Of a stretch of 22,355 nt of DNA, positions 1 to 7,195 are shown piece by piece. Each line of letters starts with the position of its first letter. The first letter of the stretch is position 1. The position numbers and the translations under genes were made by a program. Source of the DNA: Methanobacteriota archaeon (GTDB lineage: Archaea > Thermoplasmatota > Poseidoniia > Poseidoniales > Thalassarchaeaceae); assembly GCA_002728565.1 (NCBI GenBank), contig PBUX01000032.1, positions 37,161 to 59,515 on the forward strand. Direction: 5' to 3'. Under the pieces are notes generated by a model. The model was not told the DNA's origin, made no database searches, and was given only the letters and a program-made list of their open reading frames with translations.

Positions 1-3
1 GAA

Positions 4-504
4 ATGTACGGGGACGTCGCGTCCTACCTCTACATTCTCAAAACCTCAATTGGGCAAGAGCAAAACGTTGCTAGTGAAATCAGGGCAAGGCTTTCTGGTA
101 CTGGATCGCTGAAAGACATAAGGGACAAGATTTTCGGAGTCTTGACCCCCCCGCATATGAAAGGGTACATTTTCATTGAGGCAACTGCTCTTCATAATGT
201 TCAGAAGCTCATAGGCAGGATAGGAGTGGGAGTCACTCCATTGAAGAATTGTAGCAAGGTTCTGGATGGGGAGTCGCCATTAGAGGATGTCTTGCCCTAT
301 CTCGAACCCAAGGCTGCCACTTCAGGAATAGAAGAGGGTTGCATAGTTGAAATCTCTGGAGGTGCTTTCAGAGGCCAAGCTGCTCGAGTTACCAGGGTGA
401 CTGAGTCAAAGGAAGAGGTGACTGTGGAGCTCTTTGAAGCTGCTGTACCAGTGGCGTTGACGGTCAGAGCTGATCAGGTTAGGGTTACCCAGAGGGTAGA
501 ATGA
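4..504 (+). CDS. spt5: Transcription elongation factor Spt5 (NusG-like), possibly 5'-truncated by the window
   Basis: Archaeal Spt5/NusG binds the RNA polymerase clamp, with Spt4, and makes transcription processive; it also links polymerase to the ribosome. An NGN domain covers about residues 8-85, with the typical opening YILKTSIGQEQNVASEI and the core strand MKGYIFIEA (52-60). A KOW domain follows at about 111-140 (EGCIVEISGGAFRGQAARV). The 166-residue length is usual for the archaeal protein. The frame stays open to base 1, so the true start could lie upstream, but the ATG at position 4 already gives a complete domain set. It precedes the L11, L1, L10 and L12 genes on the same strand, which is the conserved archaeal order. 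I am sure of the family and less sure of the start. Confidence 0.95.
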   Translation: MYGDVASYLYILKTSIGQEQNVASEIRARLSGTGSLKDIRDKIFGVLTPPHMKGYIFIEATALHNVQKLIGRIGVGVTPLKNCSKVLDGESPLEDVLPYLEPKAATSGIEEGCIVEISGGAFRGQAARVTRVTESKEEVTVELFEAAVPVALTVRADQVRVTQRVE

Positions 505-585
505 CTATTTTTGTGGGTTTTTTGCGATGCAGCACCATCAAATAGGGAAAGTAGTTCGGCGAGTCGCACATTAGGGGTTATTTGT
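505..585 (+). promoter_or_regulatory. Spt5-L11 intergenic leader with two T-tracts
   Basis: The gap holds a run of five T (508-512) and a run of six T (518-523), then no obvious structure until an AGGGGTT ribosome-binding-like stretch (573-579), seven bases before the ATG at 586. T-tracts like these can act as archaeal intrinsic terminators. CTATTTTT (505-512) could instead be a TATA element giving the L11 gene its own start site. The sequence alone does not decide between the two. The gap also shows there is no room for a missing L11 N-terminal domain. Confidence 0.35.
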
Positions 586-864
586 ATGTCAGCTAGGAAC
601 GAAACACCTCATATGGTAATAAAGGCCCTGGGTAAAAAGAAGTGCAACGGCTCATGGGAGGAGTCGGTCGAGAATCTGACAATGGATCAAATCAAAGATC
701 TTGCAGAAACCCAAAAGGATCGCCTGACTGGAAAGGATCTCTTTGCCAGATGCAGAGAAGTGATGGGTACTTGCGTTTCAATGAGGGTGAAGGTTGAGGG
801 GCTAGAGCCCAAAGAAGCTCTGAAGGCTATGAGCGAGGGGGAGTATAACGAGCACTTTAGCTAG
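586..864 (+). CDS. rpl11: Ribosomal protein L11 (uL11), C-terminal domain only
   Basis: This 92-residue product matches the C-terminal, 23S-rRNA-binding half of archaeal L11. Residues 31-40 read LTMDQIKDLA, residues 57-72 read REVMGTCVSMRVKVEG, and it ends with the archaeal EALKAMSEGEYNEHF tail (compare the usual KE...EGKYD ending). Family members are about 155-170 residues, with an N-terminal domain of about 70 residues carrying a Pro/Gly-rich PGPPLGP-type motif. That domain is absent. The first residues here (NETPHMVIKAL) correspond to the linker just before the C-terminal domain. The ATG at 586 has an AGGGGTT site. An alternative TTG at 511 would add 25 residues (starting MWVFCDAAP) that do not resemble the missing domain. 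Position between spt5 and the L1 gene confirms identity. The fragment looks functional: the conserved region is intact and the frame is unbroken. Confidence 0.85.
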   Translation: MSARNETPHMVIKALGKKKCNGSWEESVENLTMDQIKDLAETQKDRLTGKDLFARCREVMGTCVSMRVKVEGLEPKEALKAMSEGEYNEHFS

Positions 865-876
865 AGTTCACGAATT

Positions 877-903
877 GCGGGAGAGGTGATCCTCGTAAAC
901 CGC
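877..903 (+). promoter_or_regulatory. Stem-loop just upstream of the L1 start, possible L1 autoregulatory site
   Basis: GCGG (877-880) can pair with CCGC (900-903). Inside it GAGG (883-886) pairs with CCTC (891-894) around a TGAT loop, leaving an asymmetric internal loop (GA opposite GTAAA). Archaeal and bacterial L1 are known to repress their own mRNA by binding short two-helix elements with an asymmetric internal loop that mimic the 23S site. The shape and place fit, and the strong ribosome-binding site at 904-910 directly follows the stem. The stems are short, so this is a hypothesis. Confidence 0.3.
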
Positions 904-915
904 GGAGGTGAGAAA

Positions 916-1560
916 ATGAGAGAAAACCTACAAAATGCAATACAACAGGCCATTGATGGCGCGCCCGAAAGGGGGTTTGTGGAATCAGTGGAGATTTCTT
1001 TCACAATCAAGGATGTCGACTTGAAAGTTCCAACGAACAGAATTCAAGAAGAAGTTAGGCTGCCATCTGGTAGGGGCAAACCAATCAGAATTGCTATTTT
1101 TGCCGGTGGAGAAGTTGCCACGAAGGCGAAGGCAGCAGGGATTGACATTATTGACCCGGAAACAATAGAAGATCTGGGTGGAAACCGACAGAAGGCTAGA
1201 AAGCTTGCGAAAAGATATGATTTCTTCCTGTCAGAAATACCCCATATGGGGACAGTTGGTCGCTTTCTTGGAGGTGTTTTGGGACCAAGAGGAAAGATGC
1301 CACGACCAGTTCCTCCAACTTTGGACCCTGCTGCTCTCGCTGGTGGTTTGAAAGATACCGCTATCGTCAGATCCCGTGATAAGGTCACATTTCATACCGC
1401 AGTTGGATCTAGAGAGCAGGGTATTGATGATCTGACCTCTAATGCTGTAGCGATTTGGGACCGGGTTACTGGAAAGCTTGAGAGAGGTGCTGGAAACATT
1501 AGATCCTGCTACATCAAGACCTCTATGGGTCCATCCGTGAAGGTTGAGGTGATAATTTGA
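916..1560 (+). CDS. rpl1: Ribosomal protein L1 (uL1)
   Basis: L1 forms the mobile L1 stalk that moves deacylated tRNA out of the E site, and in many prokaryotes represses its own operon. The 214-residue product has the family signature FLGGVLGPRGKMPRPVPP (residues about 117-134), the domain II beginning IRIAIFAGGEV, and the C-terminal strand MGPSVKVEVII. I chose the ATG at 916 because GGAGGTGAG (904-912) lies directly upstream and the N-terminus MRENLQNAIQQAI fits the family. An in-frame GTG at 886 is possible but adds ten residues that do not resemble it. The stop codon overlaps the start of the L10 gene (TTGA, 1557-1560), so the two are probably translationally coupled. Confidence 0.96.
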   Translation: MRENLQNAIQQAIDGAPERGFVESVEISFTIKDVDLKVPTNRIQEEVRLPSGRGKPIRIAIFAGGEVATKAKAAGIDIIDPETIEDLGGNRQKARKLAKRYDFFLSEIPHMGTVGRFLGGVLGPRGKMPRPVPPTLDPAALAGGLKDTAIVRSRDKVTFHTAVGSREQGIDDLTSNAVAIWDRVTGKLERGAGNIRSCYIKTSMGPSVKVEVII

Positions 1561-2579
1561 TTCCAAAGGTTGCTAGCTGGAAAAAGGGCAGGGTCTCTGA
1601 GCTCTCTGAGATTTTTGCTAGAGAAGGTTCTTTCGCCATTGTAGATGTGTCTGGCGTTCCAGCAAGCAATATGATTGCAATGAGGAATTCGCTTAGAGGA
1701 AGAATGACGCTTACTATGGCAAAGAAGTCTCTGATGAGATTGGCTTGGATTGAGGCGGGAAAGGAGGCAGAGGAGCTGGAGACTTTGCTAATGGGTGCTG
1801 ACCAGCCTTGCGTTGTTCACAGCAAGGAGATGAATGCGTTCGAGATTTTCAATGAGCTAGAGAAGACCAGGCAGGGCAGACCTGCTAAGGAGGGAGATAA
1901 GGCCCCGGCTGATATCGTTGTTGAGGAGGGGCCGACTCAGTTTGGTCCTGGACCGATTGTTGGGGAGTTCAATGCTGTGGGCATTCCAGCAAAGATTGAC
2001 AAGGGAAAGGTAGTGATTCAAAAGACCACGACCGTAGTCAATCAGGGAGAAGATATATCTGCAGATTTGGGAATAATGCTATCAAAGCTGGAAATTAACC
2101 CCATTGAGATTGGTCTGATCCTTACTGGTGTAATCGAGAATGGTTTCCTCTTCCGATCCTCGGAGTTAGATCTAGATTTAGATGGTTTCAGAGACGAGTT
2201 AGTTACTGCCGCTTCGCGAACTTACAACCTGGCTTGCAACATTTCTTGGTTCTCTCCAGTTACCACTCCAGCTCTGATTTCTAAGGCTTCCAATGAGGCT
2301 CTATCAGTCGCAATAGAAGCGGGAGTGGTAAACGATAAGACTGCTTCAATCATTCTATCGAAGGCATTCAGTCAGGCACTCTCCCTAACAGGCAAATTAG
2401 ATTCCTCAGCTCTTGATGAAGAGTTGATTGCGGTACTTGGTGCCGCTTCGCAGACAGCAGAAGTCGTTTCCTCCGAAACGACTGCCCCTGATGAAGAGGC
2501 AGCTGGCGAATCATCAGAAGAAGAGGAAGAGGAAGAGGAAGAAGCTGAGTTCGGAGGACTTGGTGACCTCTTCGGTTAA
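1557..2579 (+). CDS. rpl10: Ribosomal protein L10 / acidic P0 (uL10), stalk base
   Basis: L10/P0 anchors the ribosomal stalk to 23S rRNA and carries several L12 dimers. The 340-residue length is that of the long archaeal/eukaryotic form. An rRNA-binding domain occupies about 1-105 (VASWKKGRVSEL at the start). The archaeal insertion domain lies at about 125-165 (EGPTQFGPGPIVGEF). A helical spine for L12 dimers spans about 230-300, followed by an acidic hinge with nine consecutive Glu and the ending FGGLGDLFG, which recruits elongation factors. It starts at TTG (1557) overlapping the L1 stop, with GAGGTGAT just upstream (1546-1553). The tail closely resembles that of the following L12. Confidence 0.95.
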   Translation: MIPKVASWKKGRVSELSEIFAREGSFAIVDVSGVPASNMIAMRNSLRGRMTLTMAKKSLMRLAWIEAGKEAEELETLLMGADQPCVVHSKEMNAFEIFNELEKTRQGRPAKEGDKAPADIVVEEGPTQFGPGPIVGEFNAVGIPAKIDKGKVVIQKTTTVVNQGEDISADLGIMLSKLEINPIEIGLILTGVIENGFLFRSSELDLDLDGFRDELVTAASRTYNLACNISWFSPVTTPALISKASNEALSVAIEAGVVNDKTASIILSKAFSQALSLTGKLDSSALDEELIAVLGAASQTAEVVSSETTAPDEEAAGESSEEEEEEEEEAEFGGLGDLFG

Positions 2580-2595
2580 AAAAAAGGTGAAAGAA

Positions 2596-2907
2596 ATGGA
2601 ATATGTGTATGCTGCAATGTTGTTGCATTCTGCAGAAAGGGAAATCAGCGAAGATTCAGTCAGCTCTGTGCTGACTGCCGCTGGTGTTGATGCCGATGGG
2701 GCTCGTGTGAAGGCTTTGGTCGCCTCACTAGGGTCAGTCGACATCGATGAGGCCATGGCGACTGCTGTCGCAGCACCGGCCGCTTCCGCGGCTCCTGCCA
2801 CTAGTGGCGGAGCCCCAGAAGCCGCTGCTGCTGAGGAAGAAGCCGCTGAGGAAGAAGCCGAGGATGATGCCGGTGGCTTCGAAGGTCTTGGATCCCTTTT
2901 CGGCTGA
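2596..2907 (+). CDS. rpl12: Ribosomal protein L12 / acidic P1 (archaeal type)
   Basis: The archaeal stalk protein of 103 residues has an N-terminal dimerisation and L10-binding helical domain (MEYVYAAMLLHSAEREISED onward), an Ala-rich hinge, an acidic stretch, and the factor-binding end GGFEGLGSLFG. It recruits aEF1A and aEF2 to the ribosome. The ATG at 2596 is preceded by AAAGGTGAAAG (2584-2594), 16 bases after the L10 stop. The frame is open further upstream, inside the L10 gene, but that part does not resemble the family. It is not related in sequence to bacterial L7/L12, which supports archaeal origin of the window. Confidence 0.95.
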   Translation: MEYVYAAMLLHSAEREISEDSVSSVLTAAGVDADGARVKALVASLGSVDIDEAMATAVAAPAASAAPATSGGAPEAAAAEEEAAEEEAEDDAGGFEGLGSLFG

Positions 2908-2972
2908 AGCAACGAATGGAAAATAACACGCGAAGCCGCTATGGGCGATAGCCTAGAGGGGGTCACGAGAAC

Positions 2973-3434
2973 ATGGAGAGGATGCTAGAGATTCCCGTCA
3001 GTGTGAATCCTACGGACGCTATCAGGGCAATGCGAATAATTGGCGAAGAAAGCGGCTGGCAGATGAATAGAATAGAAGAGACAAAGATTGTACAGAGGTG
3101 GGCAATAATCGCCCCCATGGCAAACAGAGCTAGAGTCCTTGGTTTGGTGGTAAATAGTGGAGAGGCGGAGGGTCTTGCTTTACGTTCTTGGAGTCATGTA
3201 GCAGGATCTGCGGGTCGGATGTCATTTGCGGAGTTCAGGGTTCCAGAGTGTTTTGATGGTGAAAATTGGAGTTTATTTTTGCAAAAATGGTCTGGCCTGA
3301 TGCCGAGATGTCCATGGAAGTGGAGCTTCATGGAGAGATCGATAATCGGTTTTCTTCTCCCCGAATTCAGACGATCAAGAAAGAGCTTTGCGAAAGAGGG
3401 GGTTGACACGAGTAAATGGGAAAACGGTGATTAG
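2973..3434 (+). CDS. Unrecognised protein downstream of the ribosomal stalk genes
   Basis: I do not recognise this 153-residue product. It begins MERMLEIPVSVNPTDAIRAM, has no predicted signal peptide or membrane helix, is rich in Trp (nine residues, several in the C-terminal half) and ends in a basic stretch (FRRSRKSF) followed by DTSKWENGD. The start at 2973 follows TAGAGGGGG (2954-2962); a second ATG at 2982 is possible. It sits 65 bases after the L12 stop on the same strand and so may share the ribosomal transcript. The region 3183-3400 has codons consistent with a real gene and the frame is unbroken. A role in translation is suggested only by neighbourhood. Confidence 0.7.
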   Translation: MERMLEIPVSVNPTDAIRAMRIIGEESGWQMNRIEETKIVQRWAIIAPMANRARVLGLVVNSGEAEGLALRSWSHVAGSAGRMSFAEFRVPECFDGENWSLFLQKWSGLMPRCPWKWSFMERSIIGFLLPEFRRSRKSFAKEGVDTSKWENGD

Positions 3435-3462
3435 TGTCCATCCAACAAATTGAGTTCAATTA

Positions 3463-3472
3463 TTCATAAATG
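3463..3472 (+). promoter_or_regulatory. TATA-like element upstream of the membrane protein gene
   Basis: TTCATAAATG lies in the 71-base gap between two plus-strand genes. Transcription starting about 27 bases downstream (near 3493-3495) would leave a leader of about 20 bases containing GAAGGTGG (3502-3509), suitably spaced for the ATG at 3515. This would give the downstream gene its own promoter apart from the ribosomal operon. Confidence 0.35.
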
Positions 3473-3514
3473 TAGAGTGCTTCATAGGGAAAGCATAGGC
3501 TGAAGGTGGATGAG

Positions 3515-4198
3515 ATGGACTTTCAAGACCTTGTGGATACCCCTCGGAAAATCAAGACTCTCGTTGGAACGATTGCATTTTTGGTGGCCTTCCCCGTTTA
3601 CTTTGCAATAATGCCTTCATTGATTGGAGAAACTGGTCCTGGGGGTTTTTCATCTTCAAGTGGGTCATGGTCAGTAGCATTTGAAGAGGATATAGTTTCA
3701 CTTTCAGAAACTGTTAATCTGGAAGACGGGGAGACACATGAGTCTATTTTCGAAGTTTTAGAAAGCGACTCAAGTGTTAGTATTGGGTTTGTTGAGATAG
3801 TGGTTTCCTGTAATGACAACGATGACCCTGGTCCGGGATTCACTGACAGTGCGGACGGTAATAGTGATTTAAGTGGAGTTTCTGGGGATTTTAGCGATCA
3901 GAGCGCTAGTGGAAATTGTGGCGGAGGAGATTCTGGATTCTCCATGAGATGGGATGTGACGCCCAATTATTCTGGTGAAGGATATGAGGTTGAAGGGACT
4001 TCGATAAGTGAAATCGAAAGTCAATGGGACGACGGTGGTTTTGGAATTGGTGAGTGGATTGTTGGAATTACAGCGGATATTAGCTCCCCCCCCGGTCCAA
4101 TAATTGGGGACATAGTTGACTCGGATGAGGATTTTGACATTACCTGGAATGTTGTGTATTACGAGTTGGTGATTACCCCGGTATTTGATATAGCCTAG
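3515..4198 (+). CDS. Single-pass membrane protein with acidic extracytoplasmic domain, function unknown
   Basis: A 227-residue product with a short N-terminal segment and one membrane helix at about residues 16-37 (LVGTIAFLVAFPVYFAIMP), followed by about 190 residues rich in Ser, Gly, Asp and Glu that presumably face outside. Two Cys (in VVSCNDND and SGNCGGGD) could form a disulfide. Repeated beta-like stretches (for example MRWDVTPNYSGEGYEV and ITWNVVYYELVITPVF) suggest a beta-sandwich. I favour the ATG at 3515 because GAAGGTGG (3502-3509) is well spaced for it; a GTG at 3506 would add three residues. No family recognised. It converges on the GTPase gene, and the two stops overlap in a CCTAGG palindrome. 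Confidence 0.75.
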   Translation: MDFQDLVDTPRKIKTLVGTIAFLVAFPVYFAIMPSLIGETGPGGFSSSSGSWSVAFEEDIVSLSETVNLEDGETHESIFEVLESDSSVSIGFVEIVVSCNDNDDPGPGFTDSADGNSDLSGVSGDFSDQSASGNCGGGDSGFSMRWDVTPNYSGEGYEVEGTSISEIESQWDDGGFGIGEWIVGITADISSPPGPIIGDIVDSDEDFDITWNVVYYELVITPVFDIA

Positions 4199-4199
4199 G
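4194..4199. other. Overlapping convergent stop codons in a CCTAGG palindrome
   Basis: The plus-strand TAG (4196-4198) and the minus-strand TAG (4197-4195) share the CTAG core. The two genes therefore end on the same bases with no terminator space between them, and any terminator must lie inside the opposite gene. Confidence 0.9.
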
Positions 4200-5475
4200 T
4201 CTTCGAATTGATTCGAATTACGTCGTTATTCTGCACCTCGTAGTCTGCGCCAACAATTCGCGAGGATCTTCCATCTATTGCCCTAATGAACCCGTCACCA
4301 AGGTCAGTATGAACGCAATAAGCCAAATCCCTGGCGGTAGTTCCGCTGGGGACAAGTATGGCATCCGGAAGTGGGTTACCATCTCCATCGGTCCAATGAG
4401 TTTCATCTTGAACGGGGAAAGCAACTATTCTGGATAGTTGTTTGAATACCACTTTGCTAATCAGAGAAGTGAGGCCCCCTCCCCAAATTGGCATCGTTTT
4501 GCGAATAGAGTCAAGAGCGGCTCTTTGTTCCGGTGAAAGAATATTTTCGCCATTTTCAATGAAGTTGAAGTTTGACTCTCCGGGCATATAATCTATCAGA
4601 CCACTGGCTGAGGCTCTGCGAAGTGCCAATTCTGCCTCTGCGCATGTTAGGGAAAACTCCCCTCCCTCCTTCTCGACAATGGTCTTCAATCCTGAATAAT
4701 CGCTCACTTTTGGCATATCCGCCTTATTTGCCGCTACTGAGATTGGAAATATTGACTTACGAATAGAGGTGGCCAGTTCCAATATTTCACTTTCTTTCCA
4801 TTTCAATGGATCTTCAGAAGGGGTTCGATTTGTAACGGAGTTAATCGCTAAAGAAACGTCGGCCTCGCTTGCCCCTATTCCTGTTAGTCTGTCTAGAATG
4901 TAGCTCCTAATTGCGGATATTCCTTCTGCTTGGGACCTTCTTGAGGCCCTTTCCCATCCAGAAGTCAAAATTCCAGAAATCCAAGAGTCAAGCTCTTCCA
5001 ATAGGAATTGTCTCTCCTGAAGTGGCTCTGAGCCGCCAGAGCCTACTGGATTTCCTTCCAAATCAGTAGATCCGGAAATGTCTATTACCTGAATTAAAGC
5101 ATCACAACTAGCTAGGTCCGAAAGGAATTGGTTTCCCCTTCCTCTTCCCGAGTGTGCTCCAGGGACCAATCCCGCTACGTCAACAAGAGTAACTGGAACT
5201 AGTCTTCTATGGCCTGAGCAATTGCCCGAGTTTGGTTTGCAGATGCTGCCGCTTCTGAGATCATGCTGTGAAGCTGGATCGAGTCGGCCGCCCAATTCCT
5301 TGCGATTTCTAAGTTCAAAGCAAGCACATTTCTCTGGCAGTGGCAGCCAAGTAACACCAATATTTGGATCAATTGTTGTAAATGGATAGTTTGCAATATC
5401 AACGGGAGTCATGGTGAGTGCGCTAAATGCCGTCGACTTGCCTACGTTGGGCTTTCCGACCAGACCAATTCTCAT
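4195..5475 (-). CDS. Ygr210/YchF-type (OBG family) translation-associated GTPase
   Basis: A P-loop NTPase of the OBG superfamily, expected to bind ribosomes; its exact role is not settled. The 426-residue protein opens with G1 GKPNVGKST (7-15). G2 lies in ANYPFTTIDPN (about 29-39), G3 is DVAGLVPGAHSGRG (from D99), and G4 is NKAD (250-253). NKAD, rather than the NxxE of YchF/OLA1, points to GTP use and to the Ygr210-like branch. A C-terminal TGS domain (about 335-426, with AILVPSGTTARDLAYCVHTD) is typical. The ATG at 5475 is preceded by a purine-rich GGCGGCGGAAGC. It lies 45 bases downstream of the oxidase-like gene on the same strand. Cys residues near C50, C52, C79 and C85 sit in an insert before G3. 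Confidence 0.9.
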   Translation of the reverse strand: MRIGLVGKPNVGKSTAFSALTMTPVDIANYPFTTIDPNIGVTWLPLPEKCACFELRNRKELGGRLDPASQHDLRSGSICKPNSGNCSGHRRLVPVTLVDVAGLVPGAHSGRGRGNQFLSDLASCDALIQVIDISGSTDLEGNPVGSGGSEPLQERQFLLEELDSWISGILTSGWERASRRSQAEGISAIRSYILDRLTGIGASEADVSLAINSVTNRTPSEDPLKWKESEILELATSIRKSIFPISVAANKADMPKVSDYSGLKTIVEKEGGEFSLTCAEAELALRRASASGLIDYMPGESNFNFIENGENILSPEQRAALDSIRKTMPIWGGGLTSLISKVVFKQLSRIVAFPVQDETHWTDGDGNPLPDAILVPSGTTARDLAYCVHTDLGDGFIRAIDGRSSRIVGADYEVQNNDVIRINSKT

Positions 5476-5520
5476 GCTTCCGCCGCCAGATATTGCTACT
5501 ATAGGGAGGGTTGTCCCACA

Positions 5521-7188
5521 TTACAGTTCGGTTTGACTTCCTGGTCTGTCGGTCTGCAAGGTAGGAACGACCTCTGTATCAAGATTGGCGCCGCTGGCAA
5601 GAATTTTCCTAACTGTGGTTCCTGAAGTTAATTTGAAGGATTCCTGGTTAATTGACGTAGATTGAGTTGATTGATCGGCCCCTGATATCGATCCCCTGAA
5701 TGTTCCGCTGATGATGTTCAAGCAATGCAGTATTGATCCGATAACGGTTCCATAGAATAACACAGACCCAATGACCCTAATTTCTTTGGAGATACCGTCT
5801 AAATTACTCTCAGGGTCCAGCTCGAGCAATGCCATGTCTGAGAAGTCGGCCATCAATGTCATCAGAAGGCCTGAGAATGCCCCACCTGCCATCATCCAGA
5901 AGGCCCATCTTGATCTAATATTGGAGAGAAGACTTCGACCTGAAACCTCAGGGAATATTGCAAGAGCCGGGCCAAGTGATAGTGGTATCATCAGTAGCCA
6001 AACGACCATAATTAACATCGTTCCAGAAATTCCAGCTAGTTCATTAGTGCCGGTAATGGAATCTGTTTGGATGAAGAGAGCTCCTATTCCAAGGGGAATA
6101 AGCATCAATCCGCCAAGGTTGATTTCTGGCATTCCCGGGTAGTCGGGATTCTCTACGAAAACATCGTCCCCCCTCATTGTGACAAGGATGTTTGAAGAAA
6201 GTGCGATGATCGGGATTGCAGCTAATGCCATTAGGAACGACCCTGCAATTACATCGGTATTGCTAGTCTCCAGGGCCCCTTGCTCTAATCCGAGTAAACC
6301 TGCGGCAATGGATCCAGTAGTATCTCCCAAGGGATTCAGTGTGAAAATTGCCCCCATGAGAATCACAGCCGATAGCGATCTAGACCAGAGTTGGTTTCCG
6401 GTCCCAATTGAAGCGGCATAAAGGCTCACTCCAGCTATCTGCATGAAGAAGAATGCCCCCCCTACCATTCTGACCAAGACCCACTGTCCCAAGCCTGTTT
6501 CAAGTTCCCCTGAAATTGCAACTACAGAAATTGCAACTGGATAAGAAATCAAACCGATAATAATTAGCCATGCGGGTAGTGGCATCTTTCTTGTTCGGGA
6601 TGATGCTGTGAGGAGCTGATTAACAAGCACTGCAAAAACGACTAGTGACTGGATCATAGTGCCTATGAACAGAACTTTGATTCCAAGCAATTGGGGAGAA
6701 TGGGCCCCGACCATCATGATTGCGACGGAAAGGGTCCAAACAAAGGACATCAGAGTTGCATTTCTTTCGCTTGCCAGGGTTGTTCCGCCCAACTTGGGAA
6801 CAATGTGCATGCCTGCACCTATCAACAACATTGCAATGGCACCGTGTAATGCAGTCAGATTTCCAGCTAGGATTAATTCCTCGGAGGAGGGAGAGTAACC
6901 CCAAGATGAAAGGCTATTGAGTGCGGTTGGATCATGTGCTAGCCAGAGGCCGGAGAATATGAAGAATGATGATGGGACTAGCCAAAGGGCCCCATGCATA
7001 ATCCATGTCTTTGCTCCCGAGCCCTTTCTACCCTCAACAAAATCTACAGCTGGCCCTAATGCCTTCTCCAACATGAACATGCTCATGCTCTTTGAAACGT
7101 CGGTAAACACCCATATTCCCCTATTTAGCATTACGAATATTACAAAAATAGTTAGCCAAAAAGTAGCCATAATCGAGAGGAGGGCCAT
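5521..7188 (-). CDS. Polytopic membrane protein resembling heme-copper oxidase subunit I / NnrS fold, without a CuB site
   Basis: A 555-residue membrane protein with about 12-13 helices. In the first half, GAGMHIVPKLGG (124-135) followed by TLASERNATLMSFVWTLSV recalls the G..YH..PR..G / L.S.R.A..HFWL pattern of oxidase subunit I and NnrS-like proteins. The second half repeats the layout in divergent form: IFPEVSGRSLLSNIRSRWAF (411-430) and later IRVIGSVLFYGTVIGSILH (470-488). This agrees with the known pseudo-threefold four-helix repeat of subunit I. Histidines are few: H65, H85, H115, H128, H163, H488. No HPE(V/I)Y, HH or HxH motif of a CuB/high-spin heme site is visible, so oxygen reduction is unlikely; H115 and H488 could still ligate one heme. 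The last 55 residues are polar. Family assignment is tentative. It follows a small membrane protein after 7 bases. Confidence 0.55.
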   Translation of the reverse strand: MALLSIMATFWLTIFVIFVMLNRGIWVFTDVSKSMSMFMLEKALGPAVDFVEGRKGSGAKTWIMHGALWLVPSSFFIFSGLWLAHDPTALNSLSSWGYSPSSEELILAGNLTALHGAIAMLLIGAGMHIVPKLGGTTLASERNATLMSFVWTLSVAIMMVGAHSPQLLGIKVLFIGTMIQSLVVFAVLVNQLLTASSRTRKMPLPAWLIIIGLISYPVAISVVAISGELETGLGQWVLVRMVGGAFFFMQIAGVSLYAASIGTGNQLWSRSLSAVILMGAIFTLNPLGDTTGSIAAGLLGLEQGALETSNTDVIAGSFLMALAAIPIIALSSNILVTMRGDDVFVENPDYPGMPEINLGGLMLIPLGIGALFIQTDSITGTNELAGISGTMLIMVVWLLMIPLSLGPALAIFPEVSGRSLLSNIRSRWAFWMMAGGAFSGLLMTLMADFSDMALLELDPESNLDGISKEIRVIGSVLFYGTVIGSILHCLNIISGTFRGSISGADQSTQSTSINQESFKLTSGTTVRKILASGANLDTEVVPTLQTDRPGSQTEL

Positions 7189-7195
7189 AAAATCA

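Noticed and set aside
511..585. TTG-initiated extension that would lengthen L11 by 25 residues
   Set aside because: The added residues do not resemble the L11 N-terminal domain and are too few to supply it; the ATG at 586 has a ribosome-binding-like AGGGGTT.
2428..2595. Upstream in-frame extension of L12 inside the L10 gene
   Set aside because: It translates the L10 hinge in another frame into a basic, non-family sequence; the ATG at 2596 has its own ribosome-binding site.
2500..2907. Near-identical acidic GLGxLFG endings of L10 and L12 as an unusual duplication
   Set aside because: This is the normal shared factor-binding tail of archaeal and eukaryotic stalk proteins.
2514..2966. Long minus-strand open frame opposite the L12 gene
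   Set aside because: It is a Ser/Ala/Pro-rich shadow of the Glu/Ala-rich L12 coding strand, with no ribosome-binding site or recognisable domain.
2908..2972. Possible tRNA or other RNA in the gap after L12
   Set aside because: Only 65 bases, with no cloverleaf-like pairing or T-loop consensus seen.
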